From Pseudosulfitobacter sp. DSM 107133 (GTDB lineage: Bacteria; Pseudomonadota; Alphaproteobacteria; Rhodobacterales; Rhodobacteraceae): a DNA stretch of 64,000 nt. Under the pieces are notes generated by a model. It did no database searches and had not been told where the DNA came from. It saw only the letters and a program-made list of their open reading frames with translations. The first letter of the stretch is position 1; each line of letters begins with the position of its first letter. Both the position numbers and the translations under genes were made by a program. Positions 19,306-27,247 of the stretch are shown piece after piece. Location of the stretch: positions 3,286,001-3,350,000 of the forward strand of contig NZ_CP085154.1 in assembly GCF_022788695.1 (NCBI RefSeq), read 5' to 3'.

Positions 19306-20883
19306 ATGGCCAAAATCGCCTATATATTGCTGTGTCACAAGGACCCTGGCGCTGTCATCAAGCAGGCACAGCGGCTGACGGCTGCCGGCGATTACATGGC
19401 CATCCACTTTGATGCCTCGGCCAAACCCGAACATTTTGCAGCCATTCAGGCCGCCCTGAAAGACAATCCCAACGTCACCTTTGCCCGCAAACGCATCAAA
19501 TGCGGCTGGGGGGAATGGTCGCTGGTGCAGGCCACGCTGTATGCCGTTGAATCCGCGGTCGACGCCTTTCCGCGGGCCACGCATTTTTACATGCTGTCGG
19601 GCGACTGCATGGCGATCAAATCCGCTGAATACACGCACCGGTTCCTTGACGACAACGACGCCGATTTCATCGAAAGCTTCGACTATTTCGAAAGCGACTG
19701 GATCAAGACCGGCATGAAGGAAGAGCGGCTGATCTATCGCCACTTCTTCAACGAACGCACCCAGAAATGGCTGTTCAACACCAGCTTTCAGTTGCAACAG
19801 CGTCTGGGCCTGACCCGCAAGATTCCCGACGACATTCAGGTACAGATCGGCAGCCAATGGTGGTGCCTGCGCCGTCGTACTGTCGAATGGGTGCTGGAGT
19901 TCACCAAGAAGCGCCGCGATGTCATGCGTTTTTTTCGCACCACATGGATACCGGACGAGACGTTCTTTCAGACCATCGTGCGCCATGTGGTGCCCGAAAC
20001 AGAGATTCGCAGCCGCACGCTGACCTTCCTGATGTTCACCGATTACGGGATGCCGGTTGTATTCTACGACGACCACTATGATCTGCTGCTGAGTCAGGAT
20101 TTCCTGTTTGCCCGCAAAATCAGCCCCGAGGCACAAGACCTGAAGCGCCGCCTTGGATTGCTTTATGCGGCCGAAGGGGTGCAGTTCCAGATCTCGAACG
20201 AAGGCCGCAGCCTGTTCAAGTTCCTCAGCGGGCGGGGCCGTATCGGCCGTCGCTTTGCCATGCGGTTCTGGGAAACGGAATCAACGCTGGGCCGTGAGCG
20301 CGAACTGATGATCGTGATTTGCAAGAAATGGCATGTTGCGAAGCGGATGCTTGAACGTATCCGCCAAGTGACCAACGTGCCCGCCATCGAATACCTGTTC
20401 AACGAAGAAAGCACCCCGTTGCCGGATCTGGGTGGCATCCAGAAAACGCTGGGCAAGCGCACGCGCCATCGGCGCGCACTGATGCGGATGTTGTTCGACT
20501 ATTACGAAACCGACCGCCTGATCGTGTGTATGGACCCCGGGGAACTGGACCTGCTTCAGGATTTTGCCGGCGACCGGTCGATGACGCGCATGCTGGAAAT
20601 CCAGTGTAAATTCTCGGACGACTATCTGATCGGTCACGCCATGCGGGTTGGCCTGGCAGGTGAGCAAACCAATTCGGACACGCTGGAACGGCTGCTGCCC
20701 ACGATCCGAAACGATATGGTCTTTGAAAGCGACCACATCCGCGACGCCGAATTCGAAAACATGAACCGGATGCGCGAAGGGGCGACGCTTGAGGAAAACA
20801 CCCACGCTTTGTCGAACTTCCTAAGCATTGGCGAAGACAAGGCGCGCGAGATTGCCAGCGCCGAGTATCTATTCGCAGATTAG
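19306..20883 (+). CDS. Core-2/I-branching-type glycosyltransferase (GT14-like) with C-terminal extension
   Basis: A 525-residue protein. The N-terminal half resembles the beta-1,6-N-acetylglucosaminyltransferase 'branch' family: IAYILLCHKDPGAV, MAIHFDASAK, RIKCGWGEWSLVQATL, FYMLSGDCMAIKSAE and QWWCLRRRTVEWVL, with a DETFFQTI acidic motif near residue 225. The C-terminal 230 residues form a second domain I cannot name with certainty, possibly the DUF5928-type extension known from roseobacter homologues. Likely role is synthesis of a capsular or exopolysaccharide side branch. No signal peptide, so it is cytoplasmic. The stop is inside palindrome copy 2. Confidence 0.78.
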   Translation: MAKIAYILLCHKDPGAVIKQAQRLTAAGDYMAIHFDASAKPEHFAAIQAALKDNPNVTFARKRIKCGWGEWSLVQATLYAVESAVDAFPRATHFYMLSGDCMAIKSAEYTHRFLDDNDADFIESFDYFESDWIKTGMKEERLIYRHFFNERTQKWLFNTSFQLQQRLGLTRKIPDDIQVQIGSQWWCLRRRTVEWVLEFTKKRRDVMRFFRTTWIPDETFFQTIVRHVVPETEIRSRTLTFLMFTDYGMPVVFYDDHYDLLLSQDFLFARKISPEAQDLKRRLGLLYAAEGVQFQISNEGRSLFKFLSGRGRIGRRFAMRFWETESTLGRERELMIVICKKWHVAKRMLERIRQVTNVPAIEYLFNEESTPLPDLGGIQKTLGKRTRHRRALMRMLFDYYETDRLIVCMDPGELDLLQDFAGDRSMTRMLEIQCKFSDDYLIGHAMRVGLAGEQTNSDTLERLLPTIRNDMVFESDHIRDAEFENMNRMREGATLEENTHALSNFLSIGEDKAREIASAEYLFAD

Positions 20884-20896
20884 GGTCTGGACCCTA
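20881..20896. repeat. Stop-embedded palindrome TAGGGTCTGGACCCTA, copy 2
   Basis: The TAG stop of the glycosyltransferase gene is the first three bases of the 16-bp near-palindrome (one central mismatch pair). Confidence 0.78.
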
Positions 20897-20947
20897 TGGT
20901 CCGAACCCGACGCGCACAGTGCCGACCCTGCACGCGCCGCCTGTCGG

Positions 20948-21637
20948 TCAATAAATGCCATCAACACCAGAGGGTTTCATCGACGGCAAAACGATCACAG
21001 ATGCCCCGTGCAAGGCACGATCGTACAAATGGATCGCGTCCTGATTCAGCATTCGGATACAGCCCGACGACACAGGCCGCCCCAGCTCGCGCGGGTCGGC
21101 GTCGCCGTGAATGCGGTACAGGGTGTCGATGCCGTTCTGGAACAAATACAAGGCCCGCGCGCCCATCGGGTTGCCCGGCCCGGGCGGCATGCCCCCCTTG
21201 GCCACCGAATAGGGCGCCAGTTCCGGTTTGCGCGCAATCATCGTCGCCGGCACCTTCCACACGGGCCATTTACGGCGGAACTGCAACCGCGCGGTGCCGT
21301 TCCACGCATAGCCTGCGGCCCCCACGCTTACGCCATAGCGCGTCGCGGCCTCAGGGCTTTCAACAAAATACAGCATCGCAGCGTCGGGATCGACAACGAT
21401 GGTGCCACGCGGATGCTGTGGCCACAGGTTTGCCACCTCCTGCCGCCAGTATTCGGGCTTCAGGATGCCTTCGGCCACCGCTGGGACCGGAAAGGGTTCG
21501 TCCGTGATGGCCCGGTAGAAGGCAGGCACAGGCGGGATCACGGGCGCAGGCGGGGCAACAGGTGTGGGTTCGGGGCGGGCGCAAGCGCTTAGGCCAGCTG
21601 CCGCGCCACAGGCAACGAACATACGTCGGGTCAACAT
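20948..21637 (-). CDS. L,D-transpeptidase (YkuD domain) with lipoprotein/Tat-like signal
   Basis: A 229-residue protein. The N-terminus MLTRRMFVACGAAAGLSACARP has a twin arginine and a lipobox (LSAC). The YkuD catalytic motif is IHGDADPRELGRPVSSGCIRM, with the catalytic His and Cys (quoted in part: VSSGCIRM). It cross-links peptidoglycan by the 3-3 route or attaches proteins to it. It is the last gene of the long minus-strand block that starts at 29465, 53 bp after the small secreted protein; whether it belongs to the same transcript is not shown. Confidence 0.88.
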   Translation of the reverse strand: MLTRRMFVACGAAAGLSACARPEPTPVAPPAPVIPPVPAFYRAITDEPFPVPAVAEGILKPEYWRQEVANLWPQHPRGTIVVDPDAAMLYFVESPEAATRYGVSVGAAGYAWNGTARLQFRRKWPVWKVPATMIARKPELAPYSVAKGGMPPGPGNPMGARALYLFQNGIDTLYRIHGDADPRELGRPVSSGCIRMLNQDAIHLYDRALHGASVIVLPSMKPSGVDGIY

Positions 21638-21690
21638 TTGGGGTATCCTTTGATCTGATCGGGAATGGCGCAGGCGCGCCGGTGGTCCGT

Positions 21691-22029
21691 TCAGATCAGG
21701 CGCGGCGGCCCCTGCGGCGGCGGCTTGTCGACGCCGCTGCGCAGCACCATATCGCGCGGCACAGGCAGGGCCGTGTCACCCGCTGGCTCGACCAGCACGA
21801 CGCTGTCATGCAGCCGCACATCCAGCCCGCAGGGTGATCCCGGCAGCGTCGCCGTGCGGCACCGCTTGCGCGGCCGCTCGACCGACGCAGGCACGGCAGA
21901 CAATTGCGATGCATCTTCGGCCAAGGCATGCGCCGGATTGCCCAGCACCGGATAGACAGCCGAAAACGCCCCCCATGGCATCGCCACAAAGATCATCACT
22001 GCCAGCAGGATAGAGCGCAAGACCATCAT
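21691..22029 (-). CDS. Small secreted protein of unknown function
   Basis: A 112-residue product beginning MMVLRSILLAVMIFVAMPWGAFSA, a clear Sec signal peptide or membrane anchor (quoted in part: ILLAVMIFVAMPWGAF). The mature part contains two cysteines (KRCRTATLPGSPCGLD) and ends in a Pro-rich tail. No family is recognised. The double ATG at 22029/22026 follows GGGGAT. It lies between the DUF1523 gene and the L,D-transpeptidase on the same strand. Coding status is supported by the start signals and signal peptide, not by a known homologue. Confidence 0.6.
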   Translation of the reverse strand: MMVLRSILLAVMIFVAMPWGAFSAVYPVLGNPAHALAEDASQLSAVPASVERPRKRCRTATLPGSPCGLDVRLHDSVVLVEPAGDTALPVPRDMVLRSGVDKPPPQGPPRLI

Positions 22030-22102
22030 ATCCCCGCCATGGCCGATGCGGCGCCCCAAGTCCAGCCGTGGGCGTTCACATCCTGATGAGCATGCGCCGC
22101 GT

Positions 22103-22753
22103 CTATTTCGCGCGCCACGTCCCAAGCCAGCGCGAGAACCGGTTGCGCCGGTCCGCAACAGCATCGCCTGCGGCTTCCCAGTTGTCCTGCATCTCTTCCA
22201 GCTTCGGGTCGATGCGCGCCTGCCGGAACCGGCGCCAGCGCACCCAGATGAAGTAGACCACCATGAAAAACAGCGTCAGGATAAAGATATTCAGGAACGG
22301 AATGCCCTTGGACGCATCCGGCCCGTCCACCGGCGTCACCGAGATGGCGTTGGGAAAGATCGAATAGAATTCGTTCCGCCAGCCGTAATGTTTGATGATC
22401 GCATAGCGCGGATTGGCTGCGGTGGATTTCAGATCTCCTGCCTCGGCCTGAAGGTTCGAGGTATCGAACTTGAAATAGGGCGGCCAGCCCCAGCCGGTGT
22501 CTTCATTGCGATACACCATGACACGGTCGGAACCGGCCAGGCGCGTCTGGATAAAGAACACATCGCGGTTGGCTACGGTGCCATCACTGCCCACATCCGC
22601 CTGCGCCCAGAAGATCGAGTTCTCCCCGAAATCAATCCGCTTTTCATAGGTGTCGGTGATCCGCACGATATCTTTCTGCGGCAGGGTGTAATGGAAAAAG
22701 GCCGCCACAAAGACCCAGAACACGATGATGATAAACCATTTGACGTAGCGCAT
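22103..22753 (-). CDS. DUF1523-family membrane protein
   Basis: A 216-residue protein with an N-terminal TM (VKWFIIIVFWVFVAAFFHYTL), a periplasmic middle domain containing QTRLAGSDRVMVYRNEDTGWGWPPYFKFD, and a second TM (FLNIFILTLFFMVVYFIW) before a charged cytoplasmic tail. The combination of LPQKDIVRI, NEDTGWGWPPYFKFDT and HYGWRNE.SIFPNA is typical of DUF1523, a family largely confined to Rhodobacterales and without known function. It follows the 92-aa membrane gene by 13 bp within the 22-29 kb block. Confidence 0.8.
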   Translation of the reverse strand: MRYVKWFIIIVFWVFVAAFFHYTLPQKDIVRITDTYEKRIDFGENSIFWAQADVGSDGTVANRDVFFIQTRLAGSDRVMVYRNEDTGWGWPPYFKFDTSNLQAEAGDLKSTAANPRYAIIKHYGWRNEFYSIFPNAISVTPVDGPDASKGIPFLNIFILTLFFMVVYFIWVRWRRFRQARIDPKLEEMQDNWEAAGDAVADRRNRFSRWLGTWRAK

Positions 22754-22766
22754 AGGGGGCCTCCGT

Positions 22767-23045
22767 TCAGGCGAAATTGGTCAGATAGATGATGACGCCG
22801 ACCAGAACCGTAGGCACCACATAGACACCAAGGATCAGCTTGCGCCGCAAGGAGTTGTCGTATTCGATCATGCCGATATCTACAAACGCCTCTTCGGTCT
22901 GTTCGGCAACACCGGCCTGCGCCTGTTCGCGCCATTCCGCCCGCAGCTTGCCCTTGCGCACGCTGCGCGAATACAGCGACAGCGCGATATAGATGATCGT
23001 CAGCACAACAAAGCCGACAACGATCAGACGTAGCAATGCAAACAT
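22767..23045 (-). CDS. Small two-TM protein of unknown function
   Basis: A 92-residue protein with two TM segments, one at the N-terminus (LLRLIVVGFVVLTIIYIALSL) and one at the C-terminus (LILGVYVVPTVLVGVIIYL), joined by an acidic loop. The start at 23045 lies only 4 bp downstream of the preceding gene's stop, so it is part of the same operon. I do not recognise a named family. Its location between a DUF6638-like gene and DUF1523 suggests a membrane partner of those products (inference). Confidence 0.75.
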   Translation of the reverse strand: MFALLRLIVVGFVVLTIIYIALSLYSRSVRKGKLRAEWREQAQAGVAEQTEEAFVDIGMIEYDNSLRRKLILGVYVVPTVLVGVIIYLTNFA

Positions 23046-23049
23046 GGGC

Positions 23050-24414
23050 CTATCTCCTGACTGCGCCCCAGGGGCCAACGCGGGCGACCACATCGTCCAT
23101 CGTTTGCGGCTTGGTGCGTGTGGTGGCTGCGGGGGGTTCTTCCATCGGCGCGTCATGGCCGAACAACGCGTCGCGCGTGCCGACCTTGTCCGCCTGATAC
23201 TCGGCCGCGAGGTACTGCGCGACATATTCCTTCTTGGCGTCGGGCCAGCGGGCGTATGTGTCATAGAACATCTGTTTGTGACAGATGAACAGTTGGCGCA
23301 CGTCCTTGGGGGTCAGCTCGGCCAGCATCATGTTGACCAGATCGGCATCTGGATGCGCCGCCGCCCGCAGCGTGTAGAAATAGGCCGGATGGTCCGAAGT
23401 GATGTGCGGCCACGCACCGCCGTTCTCGGCCCAGTTCACCAGCGCGGCCAGCGCGTGGAATTCCTCGGGCAGGTGTTCTGCATGGTTGCGCGCCAGCCTG
23501 CGCATATCGGCACGCGTGGTGCCCGACAGATCGACGCCCGCCGAGGTGACCGCATCGACCAGAATGAAATCCATCTTCTGGCGCAGGATCGCGGCCGAAT
23601 CGATACCCCGCGCCGCCACGATGGGTTCGGCCAGCCCGTTCAGCTCCAGAAACCGCGCGATCTGGTTGCGCTGGCGGGTCTCGAACACATGCTCCAAGGG
23701 CAGTTTGCCCAGCGCGCCTGCGTCACCTGATGCAATCACCGCCGGATGTTCGACCTTTTGAAACACATAGAGGCCGCCGAAATGCGCCGTCCAGAAATTG
23801 CCCTGCTCGAACCGTGCCTTTTTCAGCTTCACCGGATTGCGCGTGACGTCACCGGTTTGCGCGGCCAGGCCGATCATCTCGGCGATCAGCACATCGTCGA
23901 ACCACGCATCTTCGGCTTCCAGGAACCTGTCCACCTTGCCCGCCAGCACTTCGGCATTGCGCACGGTGCCTGCGGTGGTGTCCGCATCAATGGTGATGGC
24001 GCGGATGTCGAACAGGCGTTGGGGCGTGGACACGTCATAGACCGAATTCACCAGCTCGCCCGCCACCGCATCCCGCGCGGTCAGCGCGAACAGCGCCGCC
24101 TCGTTCTCCTCGATGAACCGCCGCAAGATGGTGCGCGAGGTCGAGAATTTCGCATCCAGCAGCGGCGCGCGCTTCTGGTCGGTGCTGAGCAGGATAAACT
24201 GCCGGTTCACGCCGCCCTTGTTCAGGTACAGCGGATCCCCCAGATCAGCGCCCACCTCGGGGGAAAAGCCGGACAGGTCGATGTAAAAATCGGTCAGCGT
24301 GGTGCGCTTGCCGGTCAGATGCTCCAGCGCACGGTTATAGCGTTCGACCAGCGCGGGGCTGGTGACGGGGTAGAGGTTGCCAAACATGAGGCCGGATTTG
24401 ATCAGTCGTTCCAT
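23050..24414 (-). CDS. Conserved protein of unknown function, probably DUF6638
   Basis: A 454-residue soluble protein. It starts MERLIKSGLMFGNLYPVTSPALVERYN with the ATG at 24414 close behind GGAGGG. Recognisable stretches are GKRTTLTDFYIDLSGFSPEVG, GGVNRQFILLSTDQKRAPLLDAKFSTSR and QLFICHKQMFYDTYARWP (each cited only in part). No TM or catalytic motif is evident. I associate it with the uncharacterised family DUF6638 seen in Rhodobacteraceae, but that assignment is from memory and should be checked. It lies in the AAA+ gene block. Confidence 0.65.
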   Translation of the reverse strand: MERLIKSGLMFGNLYPVTSPALVERYNRALEHLTGKRTTLTDFYIDLSGFSPEVGADLGDPLYLNKGGVNRQFILLSTDQKRAPLLDAKFSTSRTILRRFIEENEAALFALTARDAVAGELVNSVYDVSTPQRLFDIRAITIDADTTAGTVRNAEVLAGKVDRFLEAEDAWFDDVLIAEMIGLAAQTGDVTRNPVKLKKARFEQGNFWTAHFGGLYVFQKVEHPAVIASGDAGALGKLPLEHVFETRQRNQIARFLELNGLAEPIVAARGIDSAAILRQKMDFILVDAVTSAGVDLSGTTRADMRRLARNHAEHLPEEFHALAALVNWAENGGAWPHITSDHPAYFYTLRAAAHPDADLVNMMLAELTPKDVRQLFICHKQMFYDTYARWPDAKKEYVAQYLAAEYQADKVGTRDALFGHDAPMEEPPAATTRTKPQTMDDVVARVGPWGAVRR

Positions 24415-24427
24415 GCATCCCCTCCGT

Positions 24428-24538
24428 AGGGTGGGTTTCCAACCCGCCACCCCCGGCCCGCCCCAAGCGCCACCGCGCCCCGGACCCGATCCGGGGCCTC
24501 TCTTTTCCGGCGCCGAGGTCCCGGGTCAAACCCGGGAC
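24428..24538. repeat. Cluster of three GC-rich palindromic repeats in one intergenic gap
   Basis: The 154-bp gap holds three hairpins. The first is GTAGGGTGGG near 24425, with GTGGGTTT facing AACCCGCCAC. The second is GCCCCGGA (24477-24484) facing TCCGGGGC (24490-24497). The third is GTCCCGGGT (24518-24526) facing ACCCGGGAC (24530-24538). All three resemble dispersed elements common in alphaproteobacterial genomes. Confidence 0.7.
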
Positions 24539-24568
24539 GGCCTGGTGCCATGATCGCAAGCTCACCCA

Positions 24569-24878
24569 TCACGGCTCCCCCCGCAATATCTTCCCCTTCA
24601 ACCGCTCCACCCGCTGTGCCAGCCCCAGCCACACGAAGACCAGCATCGGCCCCCAGGCCACCACCGCCCCCAGCGAACTGCGCAGGTACATCCACGCCAC
24701 GGCTCCCTGCGCGGCAAGGCTCTCGCCGCCCAGCAGGCTGCGCTTGTCGAAGACCGCGAAGACCAGCACGCTCGACGCCATCAACACCAGAGCGGACAGC
24801 ACCACCGACACCAGCACCCTCCGCTGAGATCGCCAGCGGCGGGCCCGTGTTGATAAGTGTGACCTGATCCTCGTTCAT
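24569..24878 (-). pseudogene. Small membrane protein gene with an apparent 1-bp frame disruption
   Basis: The ATG at 24878 overlaps the stop of the upstream gene (ATGA, 24875-24878), the usual coupled arrangement in this operon, and opens MNEDQVTLINTGPPLAISAE. After about 20 codons the sensible reading moves to another frame: VLVSVVLSALVLMASSVLVF, a TM segment, then a soluble loop, a second TM and a basic tail, stop at 24569. Removing one G of the GGG at 24817-24819 joins the two into one 102-aa protein. Alternatively translation restarts at the GTG at 24811, which has GGAGG 6 bp upstream, giving an intact 80-residue protein. It may be a real mutation, a sequencing error or reinitiation. Confidence 0.6.
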
Positions 24879-25252
24879 GCGGCCGGCCCGTCCTCGGAAA
24901 CCTGGAGACTGCGTTCGAAACGAACCACCTGCCATGCCCAGAAAAAACCGGCGAAACCAGCCGCGAACCACGGCACACCCGACAGGTTGTCTTTGAATGC
25001 ATGGACCTCCGGCCGCGAAATATCACCGGTGACCAAATACAGAAACTGAATATCCGACAATACAGCCTGCCCAAAACGGGCTGCCCAGAAAATCGCGCAG
25101 ATCGCAACACCGAGAGAGACAACGACGAAGACCGAAAAGCGCGCGCCCTTTGACACCCGCACCCCGATGCACAGGCCCATATACACAATACACGCGCCCA
25201 ATAGTCCGAGCGCCAATGTGTAGGCGTTAATGATCAGGTCGAAATCTGTCAT
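24875..25252 (-). CDS. Small multi-TM protein of unknown function
   Basis: A 125-residue protein with about three hydrophobic segments: TLALGLLGACIVYMGLCIG, FVVVSLGVAICAIFWAARFG and GVPWFAAGFAGFFWAWQVV. It is coupled at both ends: its ATG overlaps the AAA+ gene stop (ATGA, 25249-25252) and its stop overlaps the next ATG. Such tight spacing indicates a stoichiometric operon. No family recognised. With the next gene (another small membrane protein) it could form the membrane part of an AAA+-dependent complex (inference). Confidence 0.78.
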   Translation of the reverse strand: MTDFDLIINAYTLALGLLGACIVYMGLCIGVRVSKGARFSVFVVVSLGVAICAIFWAARFGQAVLSDIQFLYLVTGDISRPEVHAFKDNLSGVPWFAAGFAGFFWAWQVVRFERSLQVSEDGPAA

Positions 25253-27177
25253 TCCCGCCCCTCCAAATACCGCTTCTTCGCTTCTTCCTGCCGCCCAAAG
25301 TCCCGCACCATCGCGTCAATCGCCACTTCATCCGACTTATCCGCATAACGGAACTCAGAATCCGCATAGCGGTTGATCTCCTGTATCACCATCTCCACCG
25401 TAATCGGCTGGCGCAGCTCCGCGATCATGTCCTTCTTGGCGTCATAGCCCTTGAACAGGAACAGTTCGGGGTTTTCCATCCATTCATCCGGCAGCTCGAA
25501 ATCCATCGCCCGCACCTTGACCGCATCGGTGATGTTCTTGATCGCGCGGCCCGTGAACCGTTCGTCGGCCTCTTGGATGCCCTTCAGGTACGTCCCCAGC
25601 TTGGCAATCGTGTCCAGCTCGCCAATCTGGTCGTTCACACGGTCAAACACCTGCATCAACCCCGCCTCATGCGGGCGGCTGTGGCTTTCGAAGGATGCGG
25701 CCACCGCCGATTTGATTTCCTGCGCCGAAAACACCTGATGCGCGCCCACCGGAATGTCGTGGTTCTTGCCCATCAGCAGATAGAGAATGTCGATGTAATC
25801 CTCGCACGTTTGCGGCCCGTCCACCAGAAACCGCGCCCCCGCCCGCTGGCGCAGGGCGTCGTCCACGTTTTCGGGATAGTTCGAGAACATGCCAAAGGTG
25901 CAGTTTCCCCGCACCACGGTGTTGGCGCCGGCAAAGCTTTCCATCAGCACCGCCGTGATCTCCAACTGCCCCGCGCTGGACTGCCGGTCGCCGCGTTTGC
26001 CGGCCAGCTGGTCGATGTCGTCGATCGTGCCAAAGCCGATGGCGCCCGGGTCGATAATGGTGTTGATAAACGCCTTGGCGTTCTGTCCCGACTTGCCCTG
26101 ATAGCTGTCGATGTTGTCCGTGCTCAGGTTCTGATAGCGGAACGGATAGCCCGCAACCGCGCAATAATCGTTGATCAGCCCCGCCATCATCTGGATCAGC
26201 GTCGTCTTGCCAGTGCCCGGCTTGCCATCGCCCATGAACGTAAAGATGAACCCGCCCAATTCGGCAAAGGGATTCAGGCGGCGGTCAAAGTCATAGGCCA
26301 TCAGCATCTTGGCCAGCTTCATCGCCTGGTATTTGGCAATGTGGTTGCCCACGACCTCGTTGGGCTTCTTGAAGGTCATCGTCAGCTTGGTCGACTTCGC
26401 CTTGGTCGCGGGAGTAAAGCCCGCGATGGTGAAATCATCCGCCTCGACCCGCCACACGGCGTTGGTAAAACCGGACAGGCGCGGGGCTTCCTGCGCGCGC
26501 AGGGCGACCTTTTCCATCAGCGCCTCGGCAAAGGCGGCGACGGTCGCCACCAGCCGCGCGTCGTCGGTGGCGTGGGCGGCGATGTCCTGATCCAGTTCCC
26601 ACAGCGCACCGTGCAGGGCGGTCTGGCCGTTGTCGGTCAGCATTTCCTGCACATCGCCCACTTCGACGGTCACTTCAGACTGGTGCGAGGACATGAGGTA
26701 CGCAGTGGCATTGCCAAACACATAAAGCGTGACCAGCGCCTCGCCCGCCAGCAATTCCGAAAACTCGACTTTGCGCGCGTCGGGCAGGTTGCCCTCAAGA
26801 TTGGCGCGCTTGAGATCTCCCAGACCGGACACATCCGCATAGTTCTCGGCCACTGCCAAGGCGATGGAAATCGCCCGCCGCAGCCCGTTCAGCACAGTCG
26901 CCTGCAAGGGCGAGATCAGCGTATCGTCCGCCCCCTCGACCCGCGCGATCAGTTGCACGGCACCGGTTGCCGTGCTGCGCCGTGTCACCAGACCGGGTGT
27001 CGTGGTGCGAAACCGGCGCCGTGTGCCGATGCCGGATGACGCCTCTTGCTGCGGCGCCTCGACACCCTTGCCGATCCGCGGCGCGTGGTCGAACCCCTGC
27101 AACATCGCCAAGGCCATCGCGTAATGCGCGGTGATCTCTTCCTCGCGCAGCTCCATCTGGTCGGCTGTCTGGCTCAT
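25249..27177 (-). CDS. AAA+ ATPase with long N-terminal domain, unknown function
   Basis: A 642-residue protein. Residues 1-300 form an N-terminal domain with no recognised motif; a basic, Ser/Thr-rich linker lies near residues 45-70. The ATPase module follows: Walker A GDGKPGTGKTT (K324), Walker B region FGTIDDIDQL, sensor 1 GMFSNYPENVDDALRQRAGARF with Asn and the Arg-finger region, and a C-terminal helical lid with FTGRAIKNITDAV. Walker B has DD rather than DE before the ID pair, which may alter hydrolysis. It is not MoxR, FtsH or ClpX by any motif I know. The centre of the 22-29 kb block; a repeat copy separates it from the preceding gene. Confidence 0.82.
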   Translation of the reverse strand: MSQTADQMELREEEITAHYAMALAMLQGFDHAPRIGKGVEAPQQEASSGIGTRRRFRTTTPGLVTRRSTATGAVQLIARVEGADDTLISPLQATVLNGLRRAISIALAVAENYADVSGLGDLKRANLEGNLPDARKVEFSELLAGEALVTLYVFGNATAYLMSSHQSEVTVEVGDVQEMLTDNGQTALHGALWELDQDIAAHATDDARLVATVAAFAEALMEKVALRAQEAPRLSGFTNAVWRVEADDFTIAGFTPATKAKSTKLTMTFKKPNEVVGNHIAKYQAMKLAKMLMAYDFDRRLNPFAELGGFIFTFMGDGKPGTGKTTLIQMMAGLINDYCAVAGYPFRYQNLSTDNIDSYQGKSGQNAKAFINTIIDPGAIGFGTIDDIDQLAGKRGDRQSSAGQLEITAVLMESFAGANTVVRGNCTFGMFSNYPENVDDALRQRAGARFLVDGPQTCEDYIDILYLLMGKNHDIPVGAHQVFSAQEIKSAVAASFESHSRPHEAGLMQVFDRVNDQIGELDTIAKLGTYLKGIQEADERFTGRAIKNITDAVKVRAMDFELPDEWMENPELFLFKGYDAKKDMIAELRQPITVEMVIQEINRYADSEFRYADKSDEVAIDAMVRDFGRQEEAKKRYLEGRE

Positions 27178-27191
27178 GTCAGTCCCTCAAT

Positions 27192-27245
27192 CTTCATCTT
27201 GCTCAATAAACTCCCCCCGGAGGGCCGGATCGCCAAAAGCGCCCC
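27192..27245 (-). repeat. Post-stop GC-rich intergenic repeat, copy B
   Basis: Starts 2 bp after the stop of the 371-aa gene. The 23-bp segment 27192-27214 matches copy A (5937-5959) with one mismatch. CCCCCCGGAGGG forms the short stem. The AAA+ RBS follows directly. Confidence 0.72.
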
Positions 27246-27247
27246 GC

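Noticed and set aside
24402..24971. One continuous 189-codon frame covering the disrupted membrane gene
   Set aside because: After 20 residues it becomes Gly/Arg-rich with no membrane pattern; the better reading shifts frame at 24817.
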